Of a stretch of 48,993 nucleotides of DNA, positions 40,932 to 48,305 are shown in pieces. Each line of letters begins with the position of its first letter. Positions within the stretch are counted from its first letter, which is position 1. The notes below the pieces were generated by a model that saw nothing but the letters and a program-made list of their open reading frames with translations, was not told where the DNA came from and searched no databases. This stretch comes from a virus: IMG/VR virus record IMGVR_UViG_3300036770_003171, positions 1 through 48,993 of that record; one strand, written 5' to 3'. A program made the translations under genes and the position numbers.

Positions 40932-42241
40932 CGAAACCATGGGCGCTCTACAATGAAATCGACCCCTTCGCAGCCGCTTGGCTCGAGCAGCTTATTGCCT
41001 CTGGACACATTGCGCCTGGCGTTGTCGATCGACGAAGCATCGACGACCTCAGAGCCGATGACCTTAGAGGATTTCGACAAGTACATTTCTTCGCTGGCAT
41101 CGGAGTTTGGTCTTACGCCCTCCGTCGCGCTGGCGTGCCGGATGACGCTGAAGTTTGGACCGGGTCGTGTCCCTGCCAACCTTTCTCCGCGGCAGGCAAG
41201 GGAGGCGGGATGGATGACGAGCGGCATCTATGGCCGTCCTTCATCCATCTCATCCGAGAGTGCCGTCCTCGCCTCGTCTTTGGTGAGCAGGTTGCAAGCA
41301 AGGACGGCCTCGCTTGGCTCGACCTTGTTCAAACTGACCTGGAAGGAGCGCGCTACGCCGCAGGGGCGGTCGATCTCTGCACTGCGGGCGTCGGCGCGCC
41401 CCATATCAGACAACGGCTCTGGTGGTTCGCGGAAAGCCTGGAACACTCCCAGAGCGACGGACGGGTCGAATGGCGGGCCGAACCAAGCGGGCGGGGCACT
41501 GCCAGCGGATGCGGCCCTGTCGGGCTGGCCGACGCCGCACACGAACTCGACGACAGGTCCGGGGTCGGAGGGGCGGGCCGGGGGCCTGAATATTCAAACG
41601 GCAGCGCAGTTGGCCGGGTGGGTGACGACGACGACGAGGGACTGGAAGGACAGCGGAGCGGACATCAAGCCGAGGGCGGATGGATCGGAGAGGTTCGATC
41701 AGTTGCCGAGGCAGGCCAACTTGGCGGGCTGGGGAACGCCAGCAGTGTCGGACGACAACCACAGCCGCCGCAGCTACGAGAGCATGGAGACGGAATGGAA
41801 CCGGGAGGGCGGGAGCAAGTCGTGCGTCTCGAAACAGGCCGTGATGTTTCTATCGGGCTGGCCGACACCGTCCTTACAGAACGACAGGACGGGCAACCCA
41901 GAGAGCGCGCTGAACATGCAGCGCGAAGATGGGACGAAGGTTCAGCAGAGACTGCAGGACTTTGCGGCGATCGCGGAACCGGCCCGACTAACGGTCACTG
42001 GCGAGATGCTGACTGGCTCTTCTGCCGGGATGGAAAGTGGCGGCCAGTTGAACCCGGCACATTCCCGCTGGCTCATGGGGCTGCCGCCCGCGTGGGACGA
42101 CTGCGCGGCTACGGCAATGCAATCGTTGCCCAAGCGGCGCAAACCTTCATCGAAGCGTATCTCGACACCGTCGATCTTCGACTGACTGCCGTGTCTGAAA
42201 TGACGAACGACAAAACCTTGCAGGGGAGTATTTTCGAATGA
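40928..42241 (+). CDS. Cytosine-5 DNA methyltransferase
   Basis: This protein has 437 residues. C5-methyltransferase motifs are clear: I (VHFFAGIGVWSYALRRAG), IV with the catalytic Cys (GSCPCQPFSAAG, about residue 82), VIII (GAPHIRQRLWWF) and X (RGYGNAIVAQAAQTFIEAY, about 393-410). The middle is rich in LADT/LADA/LGNA units. It would methylate cytosine and may protect phage DNA. It ends EMTNDKTLQGSIFE, the repeated extension. Most of it overlaps another long reading frame. Confidence 0.88.
   Translation: MTKPWALYNEIDPFAAAWLEQLIASGHIAPGVVDRRSIDDLRADDLRGFRQVHFFAGIGVWSYALRRAGVPDDAEVWTGSCPCQPFSAAGKGGGMDDERHLWPSFIHLIRECRPRLVFGEQVASKDGLAWLDLVQTDLEGARYAAGAVDLCTAGVGAPHIRQRLWWFAESLEHSQSDGRVEWRAEPSGRGTASGCGPVGLADAAHELDDRSGVGGAGRGPEYSNGSAVGRVGDDDDEGLEGQRSGHQAEGGWIGEVRSVAEAGQLGGLGNASSVGRQPQPPQLREHGDGMEPGGREQVVRLETGRDVSIGLADTVLTERQDGQPRERAEHAARRWDEGSAETAGLCGDRGTGPTNGHWRDADWLFCRDGKWRPVEPGTFPLAHGAAARVGRLRGYGNAIVAQAAQTFIEAYLDTVDLRLTAVSEMTNDKTLQGSIFE
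40953..42185 (+). CDS. WPTP-repeat protein in an alternative frame of the methyltransferase
   Basis: This protein has 410 residues, wholly inside the methyltransferase gene in a different frame. It has its own recognisable pattern: LFKLTWKERATPQGRSISAL, five GW-[PVG]-T-[PT]-like units ending in Asp or Asn, RLTVTGEMLTGSSAGMESGG and LNPAHSRWLMGLPPAWDDCA. I recall stand-alone phage proteins with these features, described as methyltransferase-associated. It ends STPSIFD, the common tail. The start is uncertain; ATG at 41058 is an alternative. Confidence 0.65.
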   Translation: MKSTPSQPLGSSSLLPLDTLRLALSIDEASTTSEPMTLEDFDKYISSLASEFGLTPSVALACRMTLKFGPGRVPANLSPRQAREAGWMTSGIYGRPSSISSESAVLASSLVSRLQARTASLGSTLFKLTWKERATPQGRSISALRASARPISDNGSGGSRKAWNTPRATDGSNGGPNQAGGALPADAALSGWPTPHTNSTTGPGSEGRAGGLNIQTAAQLAGWVTTTTRDWKDSGADIKPRADGSERFDQLPRQANLAGWGTPAVSDDNHSRRSYESMETEWNREGGSKSCVSKQAVMFLSGWPTPSLQNDRTGNPESALNMQREDGTKVQQRLQDFAAIAEPARLTVTGEMLTGSSAGMESGGQLNPAHSRWLMGLPPAWDDCAATAMQSLPKRRKPSSKRISTPSIFD

Positions 42242-42330
42242 CGTTTTTCCGCGGACTGCTTATCGCCCTTCCTGCCGGCATCGCCATGTGGTGCGCGATC
42301 GGCTTCATCGCCTGGCTGGTGGTGTCATGA
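42238..42330 (+). CDS. Tiny membrane protein, 30 residues
   Basis: The ATG overlaps the stop of the methyltransferase; AGGGGAG is nine bases before. Product: MTFFRGLLIALPAGIAMWCA then IGFIAWLVVS, almost one membrane span. The stop overlaps the polymerase start (ATGA at 42327). Its role could be pure coupling of two genes or a small membrane peptide. Confidence 0.5.
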   Translation: MTFFRGLLIALPAGIAMWCAIGFIAWLVVS

Positions 42331-44540
42331 AGGTTTCCTGTGACTTCGAAAGCAGAAGCCCCGTCGATCTGAAGAAGCACGGCGCCCATGTCTATTGGGC
42401 CAATTCGGAGACGGAAGCGCTGATGTGCGCCTACCGGATTGACGACGGCGAGTTGAAGATCTGGACCTTCGACCAGCCCGATCCGGACGACTTGCTGCAG
42501 GCCATCTACGACGGCGCGGAGATCCACGCCTGGAACGCTCAATTCGAGATGCTGGGCTTTGAGGCTCTGAGCGCGCGTAAAAGCTGGCCTGCTCCCGCGA
42601 TCGAACAATACGTCGACACCATGGCCGCCGCTGCGGCGATGTCCTTGCCCCGCGCGCTTGGCGACGCAGCGGCGGCTCTCGGCCTGGATGTTCAAAAGGA
42701 CCGCGAGGGCCAACGCCTGATCCGCAAATTCTCCGTACCGAAGCGGGGCGGCGGGTTCAACGATCCCTTGGCTCCGGAGAACGCCGAGGACTGGCAGAAA
42801 TTCATTGATTATTGCCGGCGAGACGTCGAGGTCGAAGAGGCCATCGCGCGTCGCATCGTACCACTCTCCGACGCCGAACAGGCCCTCTGGACGCTGAACG
42901 CGAAGATCAATCAGCGCGGCATCCGCGTTGATCGTAATTCCGCCCGGCACGCGATCGTCATTGCGGAGAAGGCCAAGGCGCAGTTTGACCAGCAGATGCG
43001 CGAGATTACCGGTGGCGCAGTGCGCAAATGCTCCGAGCCCGGTAAGCTCGTTGCCTGGGTTCAAGATCAGGGAATAGAACTGAACTCCGCGGCCAAATCC
43101 GAAATCACCGATCTGCTGGCCTACGACGATCTGCCCGACAACGTGCGCAAGGCGCTGGAGATCCGGCAGGAAGCCGCGAAGACATCGGTGGCGAAGCTTC
43201 AGGCCATGCTGGACCGCGCCAGCGCTGACGGGCGAGTGCGCGGAACGTCGATGTATCATGGCGCCGGCACGGGGCGTTTTCAGAGCCAAGGCGTCAATAC
43301 GAGCAATCTGCCGCGCCCCCGGCGCATTTTCGAAGAACAGCATCCGCGCACGGACGTGCTGTTCGACGCCTTCCGCAGCGAAGACCCCGACTGGTTGGCC
43401 TTCCTGTACGGCGACGAGCTCGGCCGTCCTCTGCACCTGATCTCCGACGCGATCCGCGGCTTCATATGGGCGGGTCCGGGCAAGGAGTTCGTACAGGCCG
43501 ACTATTCGAACATCGAAGGCAACGTCATCGCCTGGACAGCGAATGAAGAATGGAAGCTGAAAGCGATCCGCGAACTCAACGTCGATCCGTCCCTGCCGGA
43601 CATGTACCGGCGCACGGCTGCCGCCATTCTCGGCCTGACGACCGACGAGATCACCAAGAAGCATTGGGCGCGTCAGGCGGTAGGCAAGCCAGCGGAATTG
43701 GGCCTGGCTTATGGTGGCGGCGTGATGGCGTTTGTCACCTTCGCGCGCGGCTATGGCGTCAACCTCGAAGGGATTGCAAAGCAGATCCTGGAACAGGCCG
43801 ATCGGGAGCGGCTGGAAAAGGCCCGCAAGCGATACGAAGGTCAGGCGAAGCGCGGGCTGTCCGGCACGCAGATCCTGTCGCAGGATGCGTGGGTCGCCTG
43901 CGAAGTCGTCAAGCTGGGCTGGCGGGCGCAGAACTCGGCCATTGCCAAGTCGTGGCGCGACCTCGAGGCCGCCGTGCGCGATGCGGTCGCCAATCCCGGC
44001 ACGATCACATCGGCGGCCATGGTCAGCTACATCTTCAGGAACGGCTTCCTGTGGGCGCGGCTGCCTTCCGGCCGTTGCTTGGCTTACGGCGCGCCACGCC
44101 TGAAAGCGCAGGTATGGGCCAAAGTTCTGCTGCCTGACGGCACCTGGTCGGACAGCGAGGTCATGGATCGCGAAGCCGCGCAGGCCGGTGAGCGCAAGGG
44201 AACTGTGCGGATCGAAGGCGAAACGTCCGACAAGGTTACAGTGCTCGGCGTCAACTCGGTGACACGGAAATGGGAGCGCTACGCCCTATACTCGGGCATA
44301 ATCGCTGAGAACAATACGCAGGCAATTGCGCGCGATATTCTCGCCAACGGCATGTTCAAGGCCGAAAGCAAGGGCTACGAAATCGTCGCGACCGTCTACG
44401 ATGAAATCCTGGCCGAAGTGCCGCGCGGCTATGGCGACGTGCGGGAGTTCGAAAAGCTTATCTGCGAACTCCCGGCCTGGGCGGATGGTCTGCCGTTGAC
44501 GGCGGGCGGCTTCAGGGCGAAGCGGTACAAGAAGGACTGA
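42327..44540 (+). CDS. Family A DNA polymerase
   Basis: This protein has 737 residues. N-terminal 3'-5' exonuclease domain (CDFESRSPVD, Asp6 and Glu8). Polymerase motif A QADYSNIEGNV (about residue 390), motif B RQAVGKPAELGLAYGG (about 449-464), motif C VYDEILAEV (about 689, Tyr in place of the usual His). It copies the phage genome with the primase-helicase (1643-3889), ssDNA-binding protein and helicase. It has no IF-type tail. It closes the replication operon, convergent to the tail fibre operon. Confidence 0.93.
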   Translation: MKVSCDFESRSPVDLKKHGAHVYWANSETEALMCAYRIDDGELKIWTFDQPDPDDLLQAIYDGAEIHAWNAQFEMLGFEALSARKSWPAPAIEQYVDTMAAAAAMSLPRALGDAAAALGLDVQKDREGQRLIRKFSVPKRGGGFNDPLAPENAEDWQKFIDYCRRDVEVEEAIARRIVPLSDAEQALWTLNAKINQRGIRVDRNSARHAIVIAEKAKAQFDQQMREITGGAVRKCSEPGKLVAWVQDQGIELNSAAKSEITDLLAYDDLPDNVRKALEIRQEAAKTSVAKLQAMLDRASADGRVRGTSMYHGAGTGRFQSQGVNTSNLPRPRRIFEEQHPRTDVLFDAFRSEDPDWLAFLYGDELGRPLHLISDAIRGFIWAGPGKEFVQADYSNIEGNVIAWTANEEWKLKAIRELNVDPSLPDMYRRTAAAILGLTTDEITKKHWARQAVGKPAELGLAYGGGVMAFVTFARGYGVNLEGIAKQILEQADRERLEKARKRYEGQAKRGLSGTQILSQDAWVACEVVKLGWRAQNSAIAKSWRDLEAAVRDAVANPGTITSAAMVSYIFRNGFLWARLPSGRCLAYGAPRLKAQVWAKVLLPDGTWSDSEVMDREAAQAGERKGTVRIEGETSDKVTVLGVNSVTRKWERYALYSGIIAENNTQAIARDILANGMFKAESKGYEIVATVYDEILAEVPRGYGDVREFEKLICELPAWADGLPLTAGGFRAKRYKKD

Positions 44541-44625
44541 ACCGACAAGTCAAAAACTTCCGGCTAGGGGCGGTAGGCCAGGAGTTGACCACTGGTTGCG
44601 GCCGCGAAAAACGGCACCGGAAGGG

Positions 44626-45135
44626 TTAAAGCATCGACGCGCGCCGCCAGAGATCGTCAATCTGCTCAGACGTCATGCCGTACATCGTGCCAAATGCGTT
44701 GGTGAGCGGATGATCTCGTCGAAACACCGTGGCTCCCTCGAGTAACATCCTGGCGCTGAAGCGCTCACTCTCGGGGAGAGAAGCAATAAGCGCCTCGAAT
44801 GCCGCCGGGGCATCGCCGGTTTTCACGGCGGTAAGAGCTTCGGCTTCCGTGATCAGGCCGTCGAGTGCCAGGGTATGGAAGAACTGGCGGTCGCTGATCT
44901 CGGGCGGGACGTATGGCACTGGCTCCTCGGTCGGCGGCTGCTCTGGCTCTTCAACAGGAGAGTAGCCCCATGCCCCACTGACGAAGCGAAGAACAAACCC
45001 TTCCTGCTGTTCCGGCGGCGCGATCTCGGTCGCGTGCGCCGGGACCAGGAACACACCCTTCTCCAGCGGGCTTTCATCAGCGGCAGAGCTCCCGATCAGG
45101 ACATTTGTTTCCGGATGGTAGTTGTAGACTTGCAT
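44626..45135 (-). CDS. Tail fibre assembly protein candidate
   Basis: This protein has 169 residues. Start chosen at MQVYNYHPETNVLIGSSAAD; it resembles the N-termini of tail-fibre assembly chaperones. A Pro/Glu-rich linker (VEEPEQPPTEEPVPYVPPEI) leads to a helical domain (ISDRQFFHTLALDGLITEAE) found in similar phage proteins. It lies ten bases after the fibre gene, as chaperones usually do. Longer upstream start rejected. Confidence 0.7.
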   Translation of the reverse strand: MQVYNYHPETNVLIGSSAADESPLEKGVFLVPAHATEIAPPEQQEGFVLRFVSGAWGYSPVEEPEQPPTEEPVPYVPPEISDRQFFHTLALDGLITEAEALTAVKTGDAPAAFEALIASLPESERFSARMLLEGATVFRRDHPLTNAFGTMYGMTSEQIDDLWRRASML

Positions 45136-45145
45136 AGTGGGTGCC

Positions 45146-46312
45146 TCAGAACTTGATGCAGAAGAGCAGTGCACGGTTGCGCGGTCGGGTTTCAGCGCCA
45201 GTACGAGCACCGGGGGAGCTAGCACTGTCGAAGGTGACGTTGCCGTTTAGACCAGTGTTGGCGCCTGAGCCGGCGCTCAGCGCCGCGTCATTGCCCGAAG
45301 GCGTTCCGAATACGCCGGAGCCACCCGAAAACATCACTCGGTTGCTTCCCACACGCGAGAGCGTGCCGGTTAGTTGCTGCATCTGATCTAACTGAGACGA
45401 ACCGAAAGTTCGCCCACTATCAACGCCGCGTCCGTCATCCCATCCACGGACGAATTCACCGCGCAGATCCGGGAGGTTGAACGTGGAGGAACCGTTGCCT
45501 GCGCCGAAGGTCGTACCAATGGCCGAGAACAATGCAGAGTAGACTGTGCGTGAAACCGCCGCCCCGTTCGCCTTCAGCCAGCCGGTCGGGGCCGTGGCCA
45601 TGGCAAAAGCGGAAACTGCCCCGACAGGAGCGGCTGTCGATATCTGCGTCTGTAGCGCCGCTTCAAGCTTTGCCGCGTTCACATACCCGTCCGCCATTTT
45701 GGCCCGGCCGGGGTCGTCAGCCGACAAGGCACCGTCCGCAATGTCGGAAGTGGCAACCGCGCCATCCGCAATCTTGCCCGAGGTAACGGCGCCATCCGCG
45801 ATCTTCGCCGTTGATACGGAGCCGTCATCCGGGATCACGGCGCCGTAGTGATTGGATCGATTAAAAGCATCGCCGACAACGCTTGTCGGGTCGTAGGTCG
45901 CTGCGGACATGGCGCCCGCAAGATCATCAACGGCAAACAGGTAGGTCCAGGTTGCCGGATCCAGGTCGGGACGATTGCTGTCTGTCGCCGTGTGGGAGAC
46001 GGTGGCCCGGTAAAAGCCGGGGCCGTAGATGACACTATCCGCCGTCACGTAGTTATCGCCCGACACCCACTGACCGCGCAGCACGAACCCCGGGGAGATG
46101 CCTGACGACAGGCTGTCGAGCGTGACGATACCGTTCGCCAGCTTGCCATCCGACCGGCGAACGTCCTTGAGTGCATCAATGCACTCACCAATTGACGTCT
46201 CGATGTTCGCCATGTCCTGATCGACCTTGTTGCCGGGCAGGGGCTTGGTCGGGTTGCTGGTCTGCCAGTCCGTGAACGAATAGCCGGGGGTGAAGGGCGT
46301 GGGATCGGCCAT
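45146..46312 (-). CDS. Tail fibre with collar domain
   Basis: This protein has 388 residues. N-terminus TPFTPGYSFTDWQTSNPTKP is a virion-binding domain of the podovirus kind. The middle has KIADGAV-type repeats (GSVSTAKIADGAVTSGKIAD), a fibrous stretch. The C-terminus is a collar-type tip (PTGWLKANGAAVSRTVYSAL, NLPDLRGEFVRGWDDGRGVD, ending RNRALLFCIKF). It would recognise the host surface. Coded against the surrounding early genes and far from the tailspike at 8306. Confidence 0.88.
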   Translation of the reverse strand: MADPTPFTPGYSFTDWQTSNPTKPLPGNKVDQDMANIETSIGECIDALKDVRRSDGKLANGIVTLDSLSSGISPGFVLRGQWVSGDNYVTADSVIYGPGFYRATVSHTATDSNRPDLDPATWTYLFAVDDLAGAMSAATYDPTSVVGDAFNRSNHYGAVIPDDGSVSTAKIADGAVTSGKIADGAVATSDIADGALSADDPGRAKMADGYVNAAKLEAALQTQISTAAPVGAVSAFAMATAPTGWLKANGAAVSRTVYSALFSAIGTTFGAGNGSSTFNLPDLRGEFVRGWDDGRGVDSGRTFGSSQLDQMQQLTGTLSRVGSNRVMFSGGSGVFGTPSGNDAALSAGSGANTGLNGNVTFDSASSPGARTGAETRPRNRALLFCIKF

Positions 46313-46336
46313 GCAGGTCTCCGTCGAAAGTTGCGA

Positions 46337-46362
46337 CAGACAATAACCTACATGGCCGACAA
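46337..46362 (-). promoter_or_regulatory. Dispersed motif upstream of the tail fibre
   Basis: On the minus strand TTGTCGGCC is followed by ATGTAGGTTATTGTCTG. It lies 24 bases before the fibre start, like the motif copies ahead of other late genes. Confidence 0.5.
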
Positions 46363-46375
46363 TGACAACGTGCGG

Positions 46376-46597
46376 CTACCGCTCGCTATCATCGTAGAGA
46401 TTGAAGTATTCGGGGCGGCCGCATTCCTCGCAAACACAGTACGAACGGTAGCCGCGGACGGCCTTGTCGCGCTGGCGCACCAGCTGTTCGCGAGACGTCT
46501 CGCGCCATTTGTGCTTGTGGCCTTTGTGACGAAGCCAAGCGCCCCACATGATGACCGCCGCAACGGCCCAAATGAAAAGTGCATCCCCGATGGTCAT
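46376..46597 (-). CDS. Small membrane protein with zinc-type cysteines
   Basis: This protein has 73 residues. Start at MTIGDALFIWAVAAVIMWGA with GGAG before; the first 20 residues are one membrane span. The rest is basic (HKGHKHKWRETSREQLVRQR) with CVCEECGRPEYF, a possible zinc site. Start overlaps the upstream stop. The function is unknown. Confidence 0.6.
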   Translation of the reverse strand: MTIGDALFIWAVAAVIMWGAWLRHKGHKHKWRETSREQLVRQRDKAVRGYRSYCVCEECGRPEYFNLYDDSER

Positions 46598-46824
46598 GTT
46601 ATCTCCATGCAAGGCGACCGCTTCGGCTTAGGAGGCAGCCAGTCCAATGATTTGAGTTCCGTCTTCGTCGGGCGGTAGTAGAGAACCGCCCGGCAGCTGG
46701 TGCAGTATGTCTTGCCGGGCACCGTGGGCTGGCCGCAGACCAACATGTCGGGGCCTGGCGGGTTATGAGCCATGACCAGGGGCGTTCGGCAGTGGTTGGG
46801 CCCAGTGTCGATGAAAGGTATCAT
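46594..46824 (-). CDS. GcrA-like zinc protein
   Basis: This protein has 76 residues. NHCRTPLVMAHNPPGPDMLV then CGQPTVPGKTYCTSCRAVLY resembles the C-terminal part of GcrA, the alphaproteobacterial cell-cycle regulator that works with sigma-70 at methylated GANTC sites. The N-terminal helix-turn-helix of GcrA is missing. It might compete with host GcrA; this is inference. Overlaps both neighbours. Confidence 0.6.
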   Translation of the reverse strand: MIPFIDTGPNHCRTPLVMAHNPPGPDMLVCGQPTVPGKTYCTSCRAVLYYRPTKTELKSLDWLPPKPKRSPCMEIT

Positions 46825-47171
46825 TGCAGTGTCGCCAGCGAGAACGGGTTTGACCGCTCTGCCTGTTCGCCGCGCTTGATCCTTTGCGCCGTCTCCAGGT
46901 TCTCCTTCGCGCTGTCGTGCGAGGCTGCGGCGTGCTGCATCTGCCTCTGCTTGCGGATGATGTAGCTGTCAAGAGCGAGATCTTTGGTCGGATAGGCATA
47001 GCGCTTGCGCGCGTCCTTCAGGACGTACCGGGCGCGGCCGTACTCGTCGAGCACCACGCATTTCGGCGTCTCGCGGACGACCGGGATCTCGTAGCACCAC
47101 GGCTCATCGCCGACAGTCCACGGATCAATGTAGCGGTACCAGACTATTCGCGGCTGATGCTCTTCGGTCAT
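46821..47171 (-). CDS. Hypothetical protein, first of a leftward trio
   Basis: This protein has 116 residues. N-terminal beta part (RIVWYRYIDPWTVGDEPWCY) and a basic helical C-terminal part (SYIIRKQRQMQHAAASHDSA). I chose the ATG at 47171; a longer reading starts across the early promoter and is unlikely. First gene of the trio. No family was recognised. Confidence 0.6.
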   Translation of the reverse strand: MTEEHQPRIVWYRYIDPWTVGDEPWCYEIPVVRETPKCVVLDEYGRARYVLKDARKRYAYPTKDLALDSYIIRKQRQMQHAAASHDSAKENLETAQRIKRGEQAERSNPFSLATLQ

Positions 47172-47208
47172 GTCAGTCTTCCTTGTCGGTTGATTTGTCG
47201 ATTGCTGC

Positions 47209-47237
47209 TTGACAGCCGACATACAACTGACATACAA
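47209..47237 (+). promoter_or_regulatory. Early rightward promoter with tandem operator
   Basis: TTGACA (47209-47214), a 17-base spacer and ATACAA (47232-47237). The 11-bp repeats CCGACATACAA (47216-47226) and CTGACATACAA (47227-47237) are the clearest form of the shared operator. Confidence 0.7.
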
Positions 47238-47271
47238 AACTGACGAACGCAAGCGAAAAAGGAGCGTCCAC

Positions 47272-47493
47272 ATGGCCCCGGGGCCGAACACAGCCATAAC
47301 CACGATGCGCCTGCCGAACGTCCTGATGAAGATGCTCGACCGGCGTGCCAGCAAACTCAAGATATCCCGCACCCGGCTCGTCGAGTGGGTGCTGCGGGAC
47401 TACTGCGCCAAGTCCGATGCGGAGATCCGCGACATCGTGACCGCGCCTGCGAAGGAGTTGCCCGATGAAAACCAGCTTGACATCTTTGGATGA
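47272..47493 (+). CDS. Ribbon-helix-helix protein
   Basis: This protein has 73 residues. ITTMRLPNVLMKMLDRRASK, then LKISRTRLVEWVLRDYC, is an Arc/CopG ribbon-helix-helix. AAAGGAG precedes the ATG. It is the first gene after the early operator-promoter, so it is probably an early regulator. The end DENQLDIFG contains QLDIF, a near-perfect bacterial sliding clamp-binding pentapeptide and the best example of the shared tail. Confidence 0.8.
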   Translation: MAPGPNTAITTMRLPNVLMKMLDRRASKLKISRTRLVEWVLRDYCAKSDAEIRDIVTAPAKELPDENQLDIFG

Positions 47494-47689
47494 GGCCCGG
47501 GCAGCGAACCCTGAACTTTCGATGACCGTCTACGCCTATCGAGGTGAACTCGTTACATTAGAGATCATCACTCCCGACGAGCAGACCTACCAGTTCAAGG
47601 GGCCGACCGAGGCCGCCGTGCTGGCTGCGGCATTTCCGGGCGATGTCCGGGATGAAGACCAACAAGAACCGGCATCAATCTTCGACTGA
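47465..47689 (+). CDS. Small early protein ending SIFD
   Basis: This protein has 74 residues, beta-rich core (SMTVYAYRGELVTLEIITPD). It overlaps the upstream gene by 29 bases. It ends QQEPASIFD. The function is unknown. No ribosome-binding site is obvious, so translation is probably coupled. Confidence 0.6.
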   Translation: MKTSLTSLDEARAANPELSMTVYAYRGELVTLEIITPDEQTYQFKGPTEAAVLAAAFPGDVRDEDQQEPASIFD

Positions 47690-47702
47690 AAGGAACACCG
47701 AC

Positions 47703-48050
47703 ATGAGCATGGAAAAAGATCGGGTGGGCTACGAGCTCCCGTCCGATGTCGTCGACAGCCTGCTTGCTATCGGCGTGGTGGAATGGGGCGTGTCGCTGAC
47801 GCAGCCCGACGAGAAGCACGCTTCCGACCTGCTGGACACTCTGCGCATCACGCGAGAGCATTTCGGCATTGCCGACGAAGAGACCGCAATTCACGGCGTC
47901 TACATTGGGGGCACCGGAACTGTTGTCGCCCATACTGGAATGAGCCCGAACAGCCCGCAGCACGCGCGCATCCTGGTCGGCGCTTGGAACCAACTTGTCG
48001 AAATCGCCAAAGCGCAGCGAGCCCGCGCCAAGGTGGTGCGGCATGGTTGA
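47703..48050 (+). CDS. Hypothetical early protein
   Basis: This protein has 115 residues. Start chosen at MSMEKDRVGYELPSDVVDSL with AAAGGAA before. Middle (TREHFGIADEETAIHGVYIG) and helical C-terminus (HARILVGAWNQLVEIAKAQR). No family was recognised. Confidence 0.6.
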   Translation: MSMEKDRVGYELPSDVVDSLLAIGVVEWGVSLTQPDEKHASDLLDTLRITREHFGIADEETAIHGVYIGGTGTVVAHTGMSPNSPQHARILVGAWNQLVEIAKAQRARAKVVRHG

Positions 48051-48195
48051 CCACCCTCTCATCAAATCGGCTGTCACCCTCTTCGCTGCAGCCGCCCTCG
48101 CCATTCTGTTAGCGGTGCTCGACCGCCGCACCGAACAGCCCGCCATTGACACGGCCGAACTGACCGGCTGGTTCAAGCTGGAGGGACGGAATTGA
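48043..48195 (+). CDS. Small membrane protein, 50 residues
   Basis: One membrane segment (about residues 8-25, SAVTLFAAAALAILLAVL) then a polar end (QPAIDTAELTGWFKLEGRN). Start overlaps the upstream stop; stop overlaps the next start. Confidence 0.55.
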   Translation: MVDHPLIKSAVTLFAAAALAILLAVLDRRTEQPAIDTAELTGWFKLEGRN

Positions 48196-48293
48196 AGCCC
48201 CTCATAGAACCCAAGGACTGCCGGATCGCGAAGAACATCGCGGCCCTGGTCATCGTGGCCGTCTACTCGGCCTTTCTGCTGCACATCATGTAA
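48192..48293 (+). CDS. Tiny membrane protein, 33 residues, TTG start
   Basis: The TTG overlaps the TGA of the upstream gene (TTGA), and GGAGGGACGGA gives a good binding site. Product has a polar start (KPLIEPKDCRIAKN) and one span (IAALVIVAVYSAFLLHIM). Confidence 0.5.
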   Translation: MKPLIEPKDCRIAKNIAALVIVAVYSAFLLHIM

Positions 48294-48305
48294 AGGATCA
48301 GAACC

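Noticed and set aside
44541-44625. Terminator between polymerase and tail fibre operons
   Set aside because: Only a 7-bp stem with a loop of about 50 bases is visible; no convincing terminator.
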